From: [Clostridium] ultunense DSM 10521
Lineage (GTDB): Bacteria; Bacillota; Clostridia; Tissierellales; Tepidimicrobiaceae
Assembly (NCBI RefSeq): GCF_000511955.1
Contig: NZ_AZSU01000005.1
Location: forward strand, 20,077-71,528
Direction of reading: 5' to 3'
Length of the DNA stretch: 51,452 bases
Made by a program: the position numbers and the translations under genes. Position 1 is the stretch's first letter, and each line of letters starts with the position of its first letter. A model generated the notes under the pieces. The model saw nothing but the letters and a program-made list of their open reading frames with translations. It was not told the DNA's origin and made no database searches. Positions 25,752-34,866 of this stretch are shown here, in pieces.

Positions 25752-25961
25752 ATGACCCATAAAAATAGAAAGCCTAATGAAAAATCCACTATAAAATCCA
25801 ATATAGGCTATCAAATGTATAAAGAGCCTAGAAACTTAAATACTACAACAGATGCCTTCTATAATGTAGAAAGGAGGAAAGATAGTACCAATGTAGCTAT
25901 ACCTACTTTAGATGCAGTAATCGAGGCAAAAGAATGGGTAGATAATGTAAATAAAAAATAG
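25752..25961 (+). CDS. DUF3787-family small protein, copy 1
   Basis: The 69-residue protein ends in NVAIPTLDAVIEAKEWVDNVNKK, which fits the DUF3787 family of clostridial small proteins whose C-terminal half reads roughly VPIPsxxxVxxAKEWVdxNqK. The N-terminus is polar and basic. AGAAGGAGGGA precedes the ATG. A second family member follows 30 bp later. The role is unknown; the family is confined largely to spore-forming clostridia as I recall. Confidence 0.7.
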   Translation: MTHKNRKPNEKSTIKSNIGYQMYKEPRNLNTTTDAFYNVERRKDSTNVAIPTLDAVIEAKEWVDNVNKK

Positions 25962-25991
25962 ATTATAAAACTATTTTTTAGGAGGATTATA

Positions 25992-26168
25992 ATGGCCAAA
26001 AAAGTAGATAGCAAAGTTAAACAGAAAAAAATGTCTGTCCCAATTGAAGAACAAAGATACGCTGCTTACTATGATATACAAGGTTTGCAGCCTGAATCTA
26101 GGGTTCCAATTCCAACTTTAGAAGGAGTTGTAAGGGCAAAGGAATGGGTGGAGGAAAACCAAAAATAG
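25992..26168 (+). CDS. DUF3787-family small protein, copy 2
   Basis: A 58-codon frame with AGGAGG before its ATG. The product is basic at the start (AKKVDSKVKQKKM) and ends ESRVPIPTLEGVVRAKEWV plus EENQK, close to copy 1 in its last 25 residues. Its TAG lies in a palindrome shared with the convergent nifJ stop. The two copies share IPTL-x-x-V-x-x-AKEWV, so they are tandem duplicates that diverged in the N-terminal half. Confidence 0.75.
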   Translation: MAKKVDSKVKQKKMSVPIEEQRYAAYYDIQGLQPESRVPIPTLEGVVRAKEWVEENQK

Positions 26169-26190
26169 GAGTAGAAATTCTACTCCTATT
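26164..26190. terminator. Bidirectional terminator containing both stop codons
   Basis: AATAGGAGTAGAA and TTCTACTCCTATT are perfect 13-bp arms around a single base. The TAG of the DUF3787 gene and the TAG of nifJ each lie in one arm. Confidence 0.75.
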
Positions 26191-29100
26191 CCATTTCCGA
26201 TAACTTTTTATAAAGTCTATATCGCTCCTTTGCATCCCATTCTGCCTTTTCATATAGTTTTTCGGCTAATTCAGGGAATGTAATCTTATTTTGTGAATAT
26301 CTTACCTCTCCCATTATAAAATCCTTAAAGGGAACCTTTGGTTCCTTTGAGTCTAAAGTGAAAGGATTTTTACCTTCCTCTTTTAACCTTGGGTCGAATC
26401 TATAAAGATGCCAATATCCTGATTCTACTGCCTTTTTCTCTTCTGCAACAGATTTCCCCATACCCATTCTTATACCGTGATTTACACAGGGAGAGTATGC
26501 AATTATCAAAGATGGACCCTTATAGGATTCTGCTTCTACTAAGGTCTTTAGTGTATGATTCATATTGGCTCCTAAAGAAACCTGACCTACATATACATAA
26601 CCATAGGTTGCAGCCATTAATCCTAAATCCTTCTTCTTGGTTCTTTTGCCAGAATAAGCAAACTTAGCTGCAGATCCAGTAGGAGTAGCCTTCGAAGATT
26701 GACCTCCCGTATTGGAATAAACTTCCGTGTCGAATACCAATATATTTACATCTTCACCACTTGCTAGTACATGATCTAATCCACCATATCCTATATCATA
26801 GGCCCAACCGTCTCCTCCTACTATCCATAGGCTTTTCTTTATTAGAAAGTCCTTTCTCTTTAATATCTCTTTGATTATATTGTTATCCCTATATTGATCC
26901 TTACTTATTATTTTGAGTACTTCATCTGATATTTCTTTGGACTTTTCCCCTTCATCTATATTTTCTATCCATTGAGTAAATATGTGGTTACATTCATTGC
27001 TTATATTTGCTTTTATACCTTCTTCCATTAAATCTCTAATCTTTTCCCTAATCTGCTTTACTGCTAAATGTATTCCCAGTCCAAATTCTGCATTATCTTC
27101 AAATAATGAATTAGCCCAGCTAGGCCCCTTTCCGTTGTGATTTTTCGTATAGGGAATACTTGGTGCACTAGCTCCCCAGATAGAAGAACAGCCTGTAGCA
27201 TTGGCAATCATCATTCTATCTCCAAATAATTGGGTTGCTATTATTAAATAGGCTGATTCTCCACATCCAGCACAGGCTCCATGGAATTCTAATAGAGGTT
27301 TTGCAAATTGGCTACCTTTAACCGTAGTTTTAGTCATTAAATTGTCTTTGTAGGTAATATTGTTTGCTATATATTCCCAATTATCCTTTTGTCTTTCTAT
27401 CTCTTTACCTGCATCTACCATTACCAACGCCTTTTCTTTGGCTGGACAAACATCAGCACAATTTCCACATCCAGTACAATCTAAAGGACTTACTTGGATT
27501 CTAAACTCTAGATTTTCCAGCCCCTTCCCAACTGCCTTCTTGGTTTCAAAGGTTTTTGGCGCTTTTTGTTTTTCCTCTTCATCTAATAAAAAAGGTCTAA
27601 TTACAGCATGGGGACATACAAAGGAACATTGATTACATTGGATACAGTTTTCAGTTTGCCATTGAGGAACCATTACGGCAATACCCCTCTTTTCATAGGC
27701 TGTAGTCCCTAAGGGGAAAGTCCCATCTTCCATGCCAACAAAAGCAGATGTAGGAAGATCGTCTCCATCATGCCTTGCCATTGGTTTTTGAATTCTCTTA
27801 ATAAATTCTGGTTCATCTTTTATTTTTTCATCTTCTACCTCTTCTATATCAGCCCAATTATCTGGAATATTGACCTTTGCCAATCCTTCTATTCCCATAT
27901 CAATGGCCTGGTAGTTTAATTTAACTATCTCCTCTCCTTTTCTGCCATAGGTTTTCTGAACAAACTCCTTTAAATGGGATACTGCTTCTTCTATTGGCAT
28001 AACATTTATTAGTTTAAAAAATGCTGCTTGCATTATCATATTTATCCTTTTACCAAGACCTATATTTTGTGCTATTTTTTCTGCATCTATAATATAGAAA
28101 TCAATATTATGTTTCTTAATATGTTTCTTTAGCTGAGAAGGCAAATGTTCTTCTAGCTCTTCCATATTCCAAGGACAATTTAGAACGAATATTCCTCCAT
28201 CTTTTAATCCTTTCAATATATCATAATGATAAATATAGGATTTATTGTGACAAGATACATAATCGGCATCATATATTAAATAAGATGACTTAATAGGAGT
28301 CTTTCCAAACCGTAAATGGGATATGGTAGTTCCTCCAGATTTTTTACTATCATAGGAAAAATATCCTTGTGCATATAAATCCGTATTATCCCCTATTATC
28401 TTAATAGCCATCTTATTAGCTCCTACAGTACCATCAGAACCTAATCCCCAGAATTTACATCTGATATTATCCTTAGGAGATGTATCTACTTCCTCTAATA
28501 ATTCCAAGGATGTATTGGATACATCATCAACTATACCTATTGTAAATCTATCCTTTGGATTGGGATTTTTCAAATTTTCATACACTGCAATTATTTGAGA
28601 TGGGGTTGTATCCTTAAGGCCTAATCCATACCTACCTCCCACTATCAATGGATTCATATCTGAGTTATAAAATAATGCTTTCACATCAAGATATAAAGGC
28701 TCCCCTAAAGATCCGGGTTCTTTAGTTCTATCTAATACTGCAATTTTATTTACCGTCTTTGGCAACACTTTAAAGAAATGTTCTCTTGAAAAGGGTCTAT
28801 AAAGATGAACTTTGATTAATCCCACCTTTTCCCCTTTATCTAGCAAATAATCTATTACCTCTTCTATAGTTTCACAGACAGAACCCATGGCAATTATAAT
28901 ATTTTCTGCTTCATCGTGGCCATAATAATTAAAGGGTTTGTAATCTCTTCCGGTTATTTTGTTTATCTCCTTCATATATTCTTCAACTATATCTGGTATT
29001 CTTTCGAAATATGGGTTTGCCACTTCTCTCCCTTGAAAATAGATATCAGGATTTTGGGCTGTACCTCTTAAAACAGGTCTTTCCGAATTTAAGGATCTAT

Positions 29101-29713
29101 TTCTAAACTCATCTACTGCATCAAAATCCAATAGTTTTTTCAAATCATCATATTCTATTACTTCTATTTTCTGTATCTCATGACTGGTTCTAAATCCATC
29201 GAAGAAATGTAAAAAGGGGACTCTTCCTTTTATAGCTGAAAGATGAGCTACTCCTGCTAAATCCATTACCTCCTGGACACTATTGGAGCATAACATTGCA
29301 AATCCCGTTTGTCTCGTAGCCATTACATCCTGATGATCTCCAAATATACTTAAAGCATGGGTAGCTATAGCCCTAGCACTAACGTGGAATACTGCAGGTA
29401 GCAGTTCTCCAGCCATTTTATACATATTTGGTATCATAAGTAAAAGCCCTTGGGAAGAAGTATATGTAGTGGTTAAAGCTCCTCCTTGTAAGGACCCATG
29501 AACTGTGCCAGAAGCTCCTGCTTCAGATTGCATTTCTATTACCTTTACTTCTTGATGGAATATATTTTTATTCCCAGTACTAGACCAGGCATCAACTAAT
29601 TCTGCCATAGGCGAAGAAGGTGTAATTGGATATATTGCAGCTACTTCTGTAAAAGCATAGGAAATATAGGCCGCTGCTTCATTTCCATCCATTGTTCTCA
29701 TTATCTTTGCCAT
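26186..29713 (-). CDS. nifJ: Pyruvate:ferredoxin (flavodoxin) oxidoreductase, single-chain
   Basis: The 1175-residue enzyme converts pyruvate and CoA to acetyl-CoA and CO2, reducing ferredoxin, or the reverse. The domains run: pyruvate-binding (AAAYISYAFTEVAAIYPITPSSPMAE near 12), the gamma part near 420-600, two [4Fe-4S] sites (CIQCNQCSFVCPH and CTGCGNCADVCPA, about 690-765), then the TPP domain with CAGCGESAYL, GGDGWAYDIGYGGLDH and VYSNTGGQSSKATP. Length and order match the anaerobic single-subunit type. It has a strong RBS and its own terminators. Confidence 0.97.
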   Translation of the reverse strand: MAKIMRTMDGNEAAAYISYAFTEVAAIYPITPSSPMAELVDAWSSTGNKNIFHQEVKVIEMQSEAGASGTVHGSLQGGALTTTYTSSQGLLLMIPNMYKMAGELLPAVFHVSARAIATHALSIFGDHQDVMATRQTGFAMLCSNSVQEVMDLAGVAHLSAIKGRVPFLHFFDGFRTSHEIQKIEVIEYDDLKKLLDFDAVDEFRNRSLNSERPVLRGTAQNPDIYFQGREVANPYFERIPDIVEEYMKEINKITGRDYKPFNYYGHDEAENIIIAMGSVCETIEEVIDYLLDKGEKVGLIKVHLYRPFSREHFFKVLPKTVNKIAVLDRTKEPGSLGEPLYLDVKALFYNSDMNPLIVGGRYGLGLKDTTPSQIIAVYENLKNPNPKDRFTIGIVDDVSNTSLELLEEVDTSPKDNIRCKFWGLGSDGTVGANKMAIKIIGDNTDLYAQGYFSYDSKKSGGTTISHLRFGKTPIKSSYLIYDADYVSCHNKSYIYHYDILKGLKDGGIFVLNCPWNMEELEEHLPSQLKKHIKKHNIDFYIIDAEKIAQNIGLGKRINMIMQAAFFKLINVMPIEEAVSHLKEFVQKTYGRKGEEIVKLNYQAIDMGIEGLAKVNIPDNWADIEEVEDEKIKDEPEFIKRIQKPMARHDGDDLPTSAFVGMEDGTFPLGTTAYEKRGIAVMVPQWQTENCIQCNQCSFVCPHAVIRPFLLDEEEKQKAPKTFETKKAVGKGLENLEFRIQVSPLDCTGCGNCADVCPAKEKALVMVDAGKEIERQKDNWEYIANNITYKDNLMTKTTVKGSQFAKPLLEFHGACAGCGESAYLIIATQLFGDRMMIANATGCSSIWGASAPSIPYTKNHNGKGPSWANSLFEDNAEFGLGIHLAVKQIREKIRDLMEEGIKANISNECNHIFTQWIENIDEGEKSKEISDEVLKIISKDQYRDNNIIKEILKRKDFLIKKSLWIVGGDGWAYDIGYGGLDHVLASGEDVNILVFDTEVYSNTGGQSSKATPTGSAAKFAYSGKRTKKKDLGLMAATYGYVYVGQVSLGANMNHTLKTLVEAESYKGPSLIIAYSPCVNHGIRMGMGKSVAEEKKAVESGYWHLYRFDPRLKEEGKNPFTLDSKEPKVPFKDFIMGEVRYSQNKITFPELAEKLYEKAEWDAKERYRLYKKLSEME

Positions 29714-29812
29714 AACAAACCTCCATATTATTGTTCTAGTATTTAGTATTTTACAAATTAGAATAATAATACATATAGTTTGATTTTCTATACAATTTTA
29801 ATTAAAATAAAG

Positions 29813-29845
29813 AAAAAACCTAGAGGAAAACCCTCCAAGTTTTTT
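29813..29845 (-). terminator. Terminator between ppsA and nifJ
   Basis: On the minus strand AACTTGGAGG pairs with CCTCTAGGTT (two G-U pairs) and is followed by TTTTTT. It ends ppsA transcription before nifJ, so the two genes have separate transcripts. Confidence 0.8.
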
Positions 29846-29872
29846 CAAGGTCTATTAATGGCTATTAATTTA

Positions 29873-32233
29873 TTATAAACTTCTTATTTTGTTTAATATC
29901 ATCCTTTGTTCTACTGTTGCAACTAATCTTCTAGTATAGGCTACTGTATCTGGGTTGACACTTATACTATCTATTCCCTCCTGGACTAAGAACTCTGCAA
30001 ATTCTGGGTACTGGGATGGACCCTGGCCACAGATGGATATGGTCTTTCCATACTTATGGGCCGCCTTTATAAGTATGGTTATAGCCCTTTTTACTGCTTC
30101 GTTTCTCTCATCAAAATATCCCATATTGTTCAGAATACCCGAATCCCTATCTGCTCCCATTACTAGTTGAGTTAAATCATTGCTTCCAATGCTAAATCCA
30201 TCTACCATTTGAGCAAATTCTTCAGCTTCAAATACTACGGATGGCACTTCTGCCATAATCCATATTTTAAAGCTTTTATCCTGAATCAATCCTTCTTCTG
30301 CCATTATCTCTTTTACCTTCTTTAATTCCCAAGTAGTCCTTACAAAAGGCAACATAGCCCATACATTTTCCAAGCCAAATTCCTCTCTTACCTTTTTCAT
30401 AGCCCTACATTCTAATCTAAATCCTTCTTCATATTCAGGGGAGATATATCTGGATACTCCTCTCCAACCTATCATTGGATTTGCTTCTATAGGTTCTACT
30501 TCATCTCCACCTTTAAGACCTCTGAACTCATTGGTTCTAAAATCGCTTAGTCGTACTACGATTGGTCTAGGATATATTTCTTGAGCAACCATGGTAATTC
30601 CTTCTGCCATCTTATCTATTAGTAATTGGCCTTGCCCAGTTTTTACTAAATACATGGGGTGAGCTCCTACTAAATTGGTAAAGATAAATTCTGTTCTCAT
30701 AAGGCCAATTCCGTCAAAAGGTAAATCTTTATATCTGCCTATTATAGATGGTTCTCCTAAATTCATATATATCTTAGTAGCTGTTATAGGTGCTAATTGA
30801 CTTAATAAATCTGCATTAATAGTTTGACCTTCAGATATAGATGCATCCTCTTCTTCTTTTTTATCTTCCTGAAGAACTATTCCTTCATACACAACTCCTC
30901 TTTTTGCATCTACAGTTATTTCCATGCCTTCTTCTAGTACTTCCGTTGCTCCTTTAGCTCCTACTATACATGGAATTCCTAGTTCCCTTGAAACTATGGC
31001 AGCATGACAAGTTCTGCCGCCTTCTTCTGTTACTACAGCGCTAGCTCTTCTCATGGCCGGAACCATATCTGGGTTGGTCATAATAGTTACTAAAACATCT
31101 CCATCTTCTACTCTGGCTATTTCTGATATACCTTTTATATTCTTAACCTTGCCCGAGCTAATGCCAGGTGAAGCTGCTAAACCCCTCACTAAAGCTTTCA
31201 ATTCTTCTTGTTTCGTTTCTTTTTCCAAGGTGGTCCCTCCTTTTAAAGTAGTAATTGGCCTAGATTGCAATATATACAGTTTATTAGTATCCTTGTCATA
31301 TCCCCACTCTATATCCTGAAAACTTCCGTATATTTCCTCAATCTTCAACCCATAATTAGCTAATTCTATTATTTCTTCATCGGATAAACATTGTTTGTTA
31401 ATATTTTCATACCCTATATAGTCTCCTACCTTGATTTCAATGGTACCTATGCCGATGTCTTTTTTTACTACCATAATGGTTTTTTCTGCAATATGCTTTT
31501 CAATAATCTCTTTGTTTCTTTTATCTACAATATACTCATCAGGGGTTACAGCTCCTGAAACTACTGCCTCACCAAGACCCCAACTGGCATTTATCATTAT
31601 TTCACCCTTGTTATTGCTTACTGGGTTTGCAGTAAACATTACCCCTGACTTTTCACTGTTTACCATCTTTTGTATTACTACAGAAAGGCTAACATCAAAA
31701 TGGTCAAATCCTTGATTTTCCCTATAATATATAGCTCTTGCTGTCCAAAGAGAAGCCCAACACTTTCTAACGTGATTTAATAGTTCTTCTTTACCACTAA
31801 TATGGAGATAAGTATCCTGTTGTCCTGCAAAGGAAGCTTCTGGCAAATCTTCTGCTGTAGCTGAGGATCGAACAGCTACTTCTGGATTCCTTATTTGAAT
31901 TTCGTCACTAAATTGATTATAAGCTGTTATGATCTCATTCTCCAAATCTTCTGGAACTTTAGCAGAGTTTATTAGTTTCTGGATTACTCCACTTGCCTCT
32001 TGTAACTCAATAGAATCTTCTACATCTAGATTATGGATTTTCGATTTAATTTTGTCATTTAGGTCTGCTTTGTTGATGAAGTACGTATAAGCTCCAGCTG
32101 TCACACAAAATCCTGGAGGCACATCTAAACCCTTTTGAGTGAGTTCTCCTAAATTTGCTCCTTTCCCACCAACAATAGGTATATCATCTTTATCTATTTG
32201 GCTGAACCATCTTATATATTTAAGCTCCACCAT
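29873..32233 (-). CDS. ppsA: Phosphoenolpyruvate synthase
   Basis: The 786-residue enzyme turns pyruvate and ATP into PEP, AMP and phosphate. ATP-grasp N-domain: GGKGANLGELTQKGL near 22, VRSSATAEDLPEASFAGQQD near 120 and MINASWGLGEAVVSG. Central phosphohistidine domain: EEGGRTCHAAIVSRELGIP near 400 (catalytic His). C-terminal PEP-binding barrel: GLMRTEF, VRLSDFRTNEFRGL, and GSNDLTQLVMGADRD with CGQGPS. It lies next to nifJ on the same strand but is terminated separately. Confidence 0.95.
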   Translation of the reverse strand: MVELKYIRWFSQIDKDDIPIVGGKGANLGELTQKGLDVPPGFCVTAGAYTYFINKADLNDKIKSKIHNLDVEDSIELQEASGVIQKLINSAKVPEDLENEIITAYNQFSDEIQIRNPEVAVRSSATAEDLPEASFAGQQDTYLHISGKEELLNHVRKCWASLWTARAIYYRENQGFDHFDVSLSVVIQKMVNSEKSGVMFTANPVSNNKGEIMINASWGLGEAVVSGAVTPDEYIVDKRNKEIIEKHIAEKTIMVVKKDIGIGTIEIKVGDYIGYENINKQCLSDEEIIELANYGLKIEEIYGSFQDIEWGYDKDTNKLYILQSRPITTLKGGTTLEKETKQEELKALVRGLAASPGISSGKVKNIKGISEIARVEDGDVLVTIMTNPDMVPAMRRASAVVTEEGGRTCHAAIVSRELGIPCIVGAKGATEVLEEGMEITVDAKRGVVYEGIVLQEDKKEEEDASISEGQTINADLLSQLAPITATKIYMNLGEPSIIGRYKDLPFDGIGLMRTEFIFTNLVGAHPMYLVKTGQGQLLIDKMAEGITMVAQEIYPRPIVVRLSDFRTNEFRGLKGGDEVEPIEANPMIGWRGVSRYISPEYEEGFRLECRAMKKVREEFGLENVWAMLPFVRTTWELKKVKEIMAEEGLIQDKSFKIWIMAEVPSVVFEAEEFAQMVDGFSIGSNDLTQLVMGADRDSGILNNMGYFDERNEAVKRAITILIKAAHKYGKTISICGQGPSQYPEFAEFLVQEGIDSISVNPDTVAYTRRLVATVEQRMILNKIRSL

Positions 32234-32322
32234 GTATAATACCTCCTATTATCTTTATATTACGTATATATTATAGCACATTTATATAAATATGCTATAC
32301 TTTTTATTATTTTTTTTTAAAA

Positions 32323-32357
32323 AAGTACCTTAAGAATAATTTATCCTTAAGGTACTT
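32323..32357 (-). terminator. Terminator after the chemoreceptor gene
   Basis: AAGTACCTTAAG (32323-32334) and CTTAAGGTACTT (32346-32357) are a perfect 12-bp stem; a long T-run (TTTTTTAAAAAAAAA) follows on the minus strand. Confidence 0.85.
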
Positions 32358-32365
32358 ATCCAATA

Positions 32366-34015
32366 CTAACTTTCTATCTCAATATCAAAGCCTATTATTC
32401 CAATAAAATTGTTATCTATATCCTTAATTTGAGCTGAAATGGTGATATTAACCTTTTTTGTATCTAAGCTAATGTAAAAATCAGAAATATAAATTTCATC
32501 TTTTAAAGCCCCTACAAACCAAGGCCTATTCCTTACGTCAAAGTCTTCAATTTCTTCACTAGCAGACATTAATTTCCCATTGGTGTTGTAAAGATATATT
32601 AGGTCTATATTGGGATTCTTGCTAATTATATCTTTATATATATCCTTATGAGCTTTTAGATTGAAAGTCTTTATATCCTCATTTTCTATAACTTCATTGA
32701 CTATTTTAAGGTTTCTTTGAATTATCTTATCTAATACCTTTTTATCTATAGTAACTTTAGAATGGTATTCAATTTCTTTTTCTAACTCTCTGCTCATATG
32801 GTTTAGAGTTGCAGCATTATTGCTTATATCTTCCATAATTGCTGTTTGTTCTTCTATAGAAGCAGAAATTTGTTGAGTTCCAGATACGGTTTCTTCAGAT
32901 ATTAATGTAATCAGTTTTAAATTTTCAATAATTTCATCTAATTCATTTAGCTGATTGTACATCTTCTTATCTGTTGCCTTAATTACACTATTAATGGTAT
33001 TTAGGGTATCATTGGTTTCCCCAAAAGATAACTGGGTTTTCTTAGCTAAACCTGCATCTTTTTGTTCCTCAACTATACTCTCTTTTAAATTTGATAGTAA
33101 TGTATTTACATCCTGCTCAAACTGTTGTATCATATTGTTAATCTTGTCCGTAGCCTCGCCAGTCATTTCTGCAAGTTTTCTTACTTCGTCTGCTACTACA
33201 GAGAATCCTTTTCCATATTCTCCAGCTCTTGCAGCTTCAATGGCAGCATTTAAAGCTAAAAGATTAGTTTGACCTGATATATCCTTTACCATATCCACAA
33301 TATTGTTTATTTCATCTACATTTTTAGATATCATTTCCGCTTCTTTAATTAAATTTTGATTTCTATTCATTCTATTTGTCATGTTTAAAATTAAATTTCC
33401 TAATATTTCTCCTGTTTCAACAAATGATTCTTTGGTTTTTTTCCACTGTTCCTGAGCCCTCTTGTTTTCTTCTGTTGTCTCCAATGATATAGATTTTAAA
33501 CTGTTGTTCATAGTCATTAATTCTTCTACCTTGTTTTTTTGCTCTTCAGCTCCCATGGATATTTCCTCTATGGCTTGGGCTATTTCATTGATTGATTGGT
33601 TAGTTTCTTTGGTAGCTATGGCTAATTCATTGGTTATACCTAAAGCTTGCTGGGAAGAGTATGTAATTTGGGATAAGGCTCCCCTATAATTGTCCAATAT
33701 TTGATTAAGGTATTTCCCCAATTTACCATATTTTTTATTAGAAATATCAAACTTTTTTGATAGGTTTCCCCTTGCTACCTCTTCTATCCCTCCCTCAATC
33801 CTTTCCCTAATATCCCCTTTATTTCTAAATATATATGCTACTATGTCCAAAATAAGAATGGCGGCCATAACTAGATAAAAATATATAGGTATGGGATAAT
33901 AGGTATAAACAAAAAATAAAATACCAATAGATAATAATTTTAGGATAAATAATAAAATAAGAATCCCTCCTTTTTTCATATATATCAATTTTATCATATT
34001 AGAGAAATTTTCCAA
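32366..34015 (-). CDS. Methyl-accepting chemotaxis protein with C-terminal Cache-like sensor domain
   Basis: The 549-residue protein starts with two closely spaced membrane helices (about 16-38 and 44-62) and almost no outer part. A HAMP-like linker follows, then the signalling domain with the hairpin tip [21 protein letters not shown] near 245-265. After it, residues about 440-549 look like a single Cache/PDC sensor fold: [37 protein letters not shown], and [13 protein letters not shown]. Placing that sensor after the signalling domain, in the cytoplasm, is unusual. The start is uncertain: TTG at 34015 lacks a ribosome site, while AAAGGAGGG lies inside the frame at 33965-33973. It should report to CheA. 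Confidence 0.85.
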   Translation of the reverse strand: MENFSNMIKLIYMKKGGILILLFILKLLSIGILFFVYTYYPIPIYFYLVMAAILILDIVAYIFRNKGDIRERIEGGIEEVARGNLSKKFDISNKKYGKLGKYLNQILDNYRGALSQITYSSQQALGITNELAIATKETNQSINEIAQAIEEISMGAEEQKNKVEELMTMNNSLKSISLETTEENKRAQEQWKKTKESFVETGEILGNLILNMTNRMNRNQNLIKEAEMISKNVDEINNIVDMVKDISGQTNLLALNAAIEAARAGEYGKGFSVVADEVRKLAEMTGEATDKINNMIQQFEQDVNTLLSNLKESIVEEQKDAGLAKKTQLSFGETNDTLNTINSVIKATDKKMYNQLNELDEIIENLKLITLISEETVSGTQQISASIEEQTAIMEDISNNAATLNHMSRELEKEIEYHSKVTIDKKVLDKIIQRNLKIVNEVIENEDIKTFNLKAHKDIYKDIISKNPNIDLIYLYNTNGKLMSASEEIEDFDVRNRPWFVGALKDEIYISDFYISLDTKKVNITISAQIKDIDNNFIGIIGFDIEIES

Positions 34016-34061
34016 TATGTTTATAAAAATGACAAATATTGAATCAAATTATAAAAAAGAA

Positions 34062-34085
34062 AATCCCGTAATAAAATACGGGATT
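34062..34085 (-). terminator. Terminator after the small hydrophobic protein gene
   Basis: AATCCCGTA pairs with TACGGGATT (34077-34085), followed on the minus strand by TTTCTTTTTT. It overlaps the stop codon. Confidence 0.8.
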
Positions 34086-34290
34086 AGAAACACCAACCAT
34101 TTGTAAATAGTATAACTAATAATAAGAAGAAGAATAGTAAAGAATCATCTCCACTGTTAAACCAGCAACCATTATTAAATAGGACTACAAGTAATAAGAA
34201 GAAGAACAATAGTTCATCATCTATCTCGTTAAAAACGCCACCAAGGCCGCCCTTTCTTTTTCCACCAGCAATTTTAGCTTCATCTACCAT
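34084..34290 (-). CDS. Small hydrophobic protein with internal tandem duplication
   Basis: The 68-residue protein has a basic Gly-rich start (AGGKRKGGLGG) and then two near-identical units, ELLFFFLLLVVLFNNGCWF and SLLFFFLLLVILFTNGWCF, each preceded by an acidic DD/DE. Each unit could cross the membrane once. I do not recognise a named family; similar short proteins with LLFFFLLL repeats occur in spore-forming clostridia. ATG follows AAGGAGGTAAATATT. A second protein of the same plan lies at 34633-34803. Confidence 0.65.
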   Translation of the reverse strand: MVDEAKIAGGKRKGGLGGVFNEIDDELLFFFLLLVVLFNNGCWFNSGDDSLLFFFLLLVILFTNGWCF

Positions 34291-34420
34291 AATATTTACC
34301 TCCTTATTATTTCCTTCCTCAATGTATACTATGTTGTAAGTTCATATTGGGTTACCTATTTTGAATATTTATTTATTTTTTTGGAAAAATAGTATTAAGA
34401 AATAAAAAAGGAGTGATTTA

Positions 34421-34618
34421 ATGGATACATTAGCTTTAATTTTAGTTATTATTGGGGCAATTAATTGGGGGTTAATTAGTCTATTTCAATTTGACTTAGT
34501 AGCAGCTATTTTTGGCGGCTCTAACTCAATGCTAAGTAGGTTAATTTATGGATTGGTTGGCCTGGCAGGGTTATATTCATTTAAATTTTTATTTAAAGAT
34601 AGAGAAAAAACACAGTAG
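34421..34618 (+). CDS. DUF378-family small membrane protein
   Basis: The 65-residue protein has two membrane helices, about 3-25 (LALILVIIGAINWGLISLFQF) and 38-57, with GAINWGL and a basic end (FKDREKTQ). This is DUF378 (YuzA-like), widespread and of unknown function. AAAGGAGTG precedes the ATG. Its TAG lies in a hairpin that also ends the convergent small gene. Confidence 0.85.
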   Translation: MDTLALILVIIGAINWGLISLFQFDLVAAIFGGSNSMLSRLIYGLVGLAGLYSFKFLFKDREKTQ

Positions 34619-34634
34619 ATTTTCTACTGTGTTT
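34608..34634. terminator. Bidirectional terminator between DUF378 and the convergent small gene
   Basis: AAACACAGTAGA (34608-34619) and TCTACTGTGTTT (34623-34634) form a perfect 12-bp stem with a TTT loop. Both stop codons lie in or at its arms. Confidence 0.8.
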
Positions 34635-34803
34635 AAAATACATCAAATAGGAATAGAACTAGGAATATAAGTAGTAGATTGTCATCAAATATTCTATCAA
34701 ATCCTCCTCCAAATCCACCACCGAACAACAAAAGTATTATCAATAATAATATTAAACTACTTCCACCATCTTTGGTCAGTCCTTCCAATAAACCAGCTAG
34801 CAT
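34633..34803 (-). CDS. Small hydrophobic protein, same plan as 34084-34290
   Basis: A 56-codon frame with GGGGAGG before its ATG. MLAGLLEGLTKDGGSSLI leads into a first hydrophobic run (LLLIILLLF), a Gly-rich turn (GGGFGGGFDRIF), then DDNLLLIFLVLFLFDVF. The two acidic-capped hydrophobic units echo the neighbour at 34084. Function unknown; it is below 60 residues and easily missed by gene finders. Confidence 0.6.
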   Translation of the reverse strand: MLAGLLEGLTKDGGSSLILLLIILLLFGGGFGGGFDRIFDDNLLLIFLVLFLFDVF

Positions 34804-34866
34804 ATAAAAACCTCCCCAAAAAACATACTTTATTATATACTATTCAAAGTATATTTTTTGGTTACA

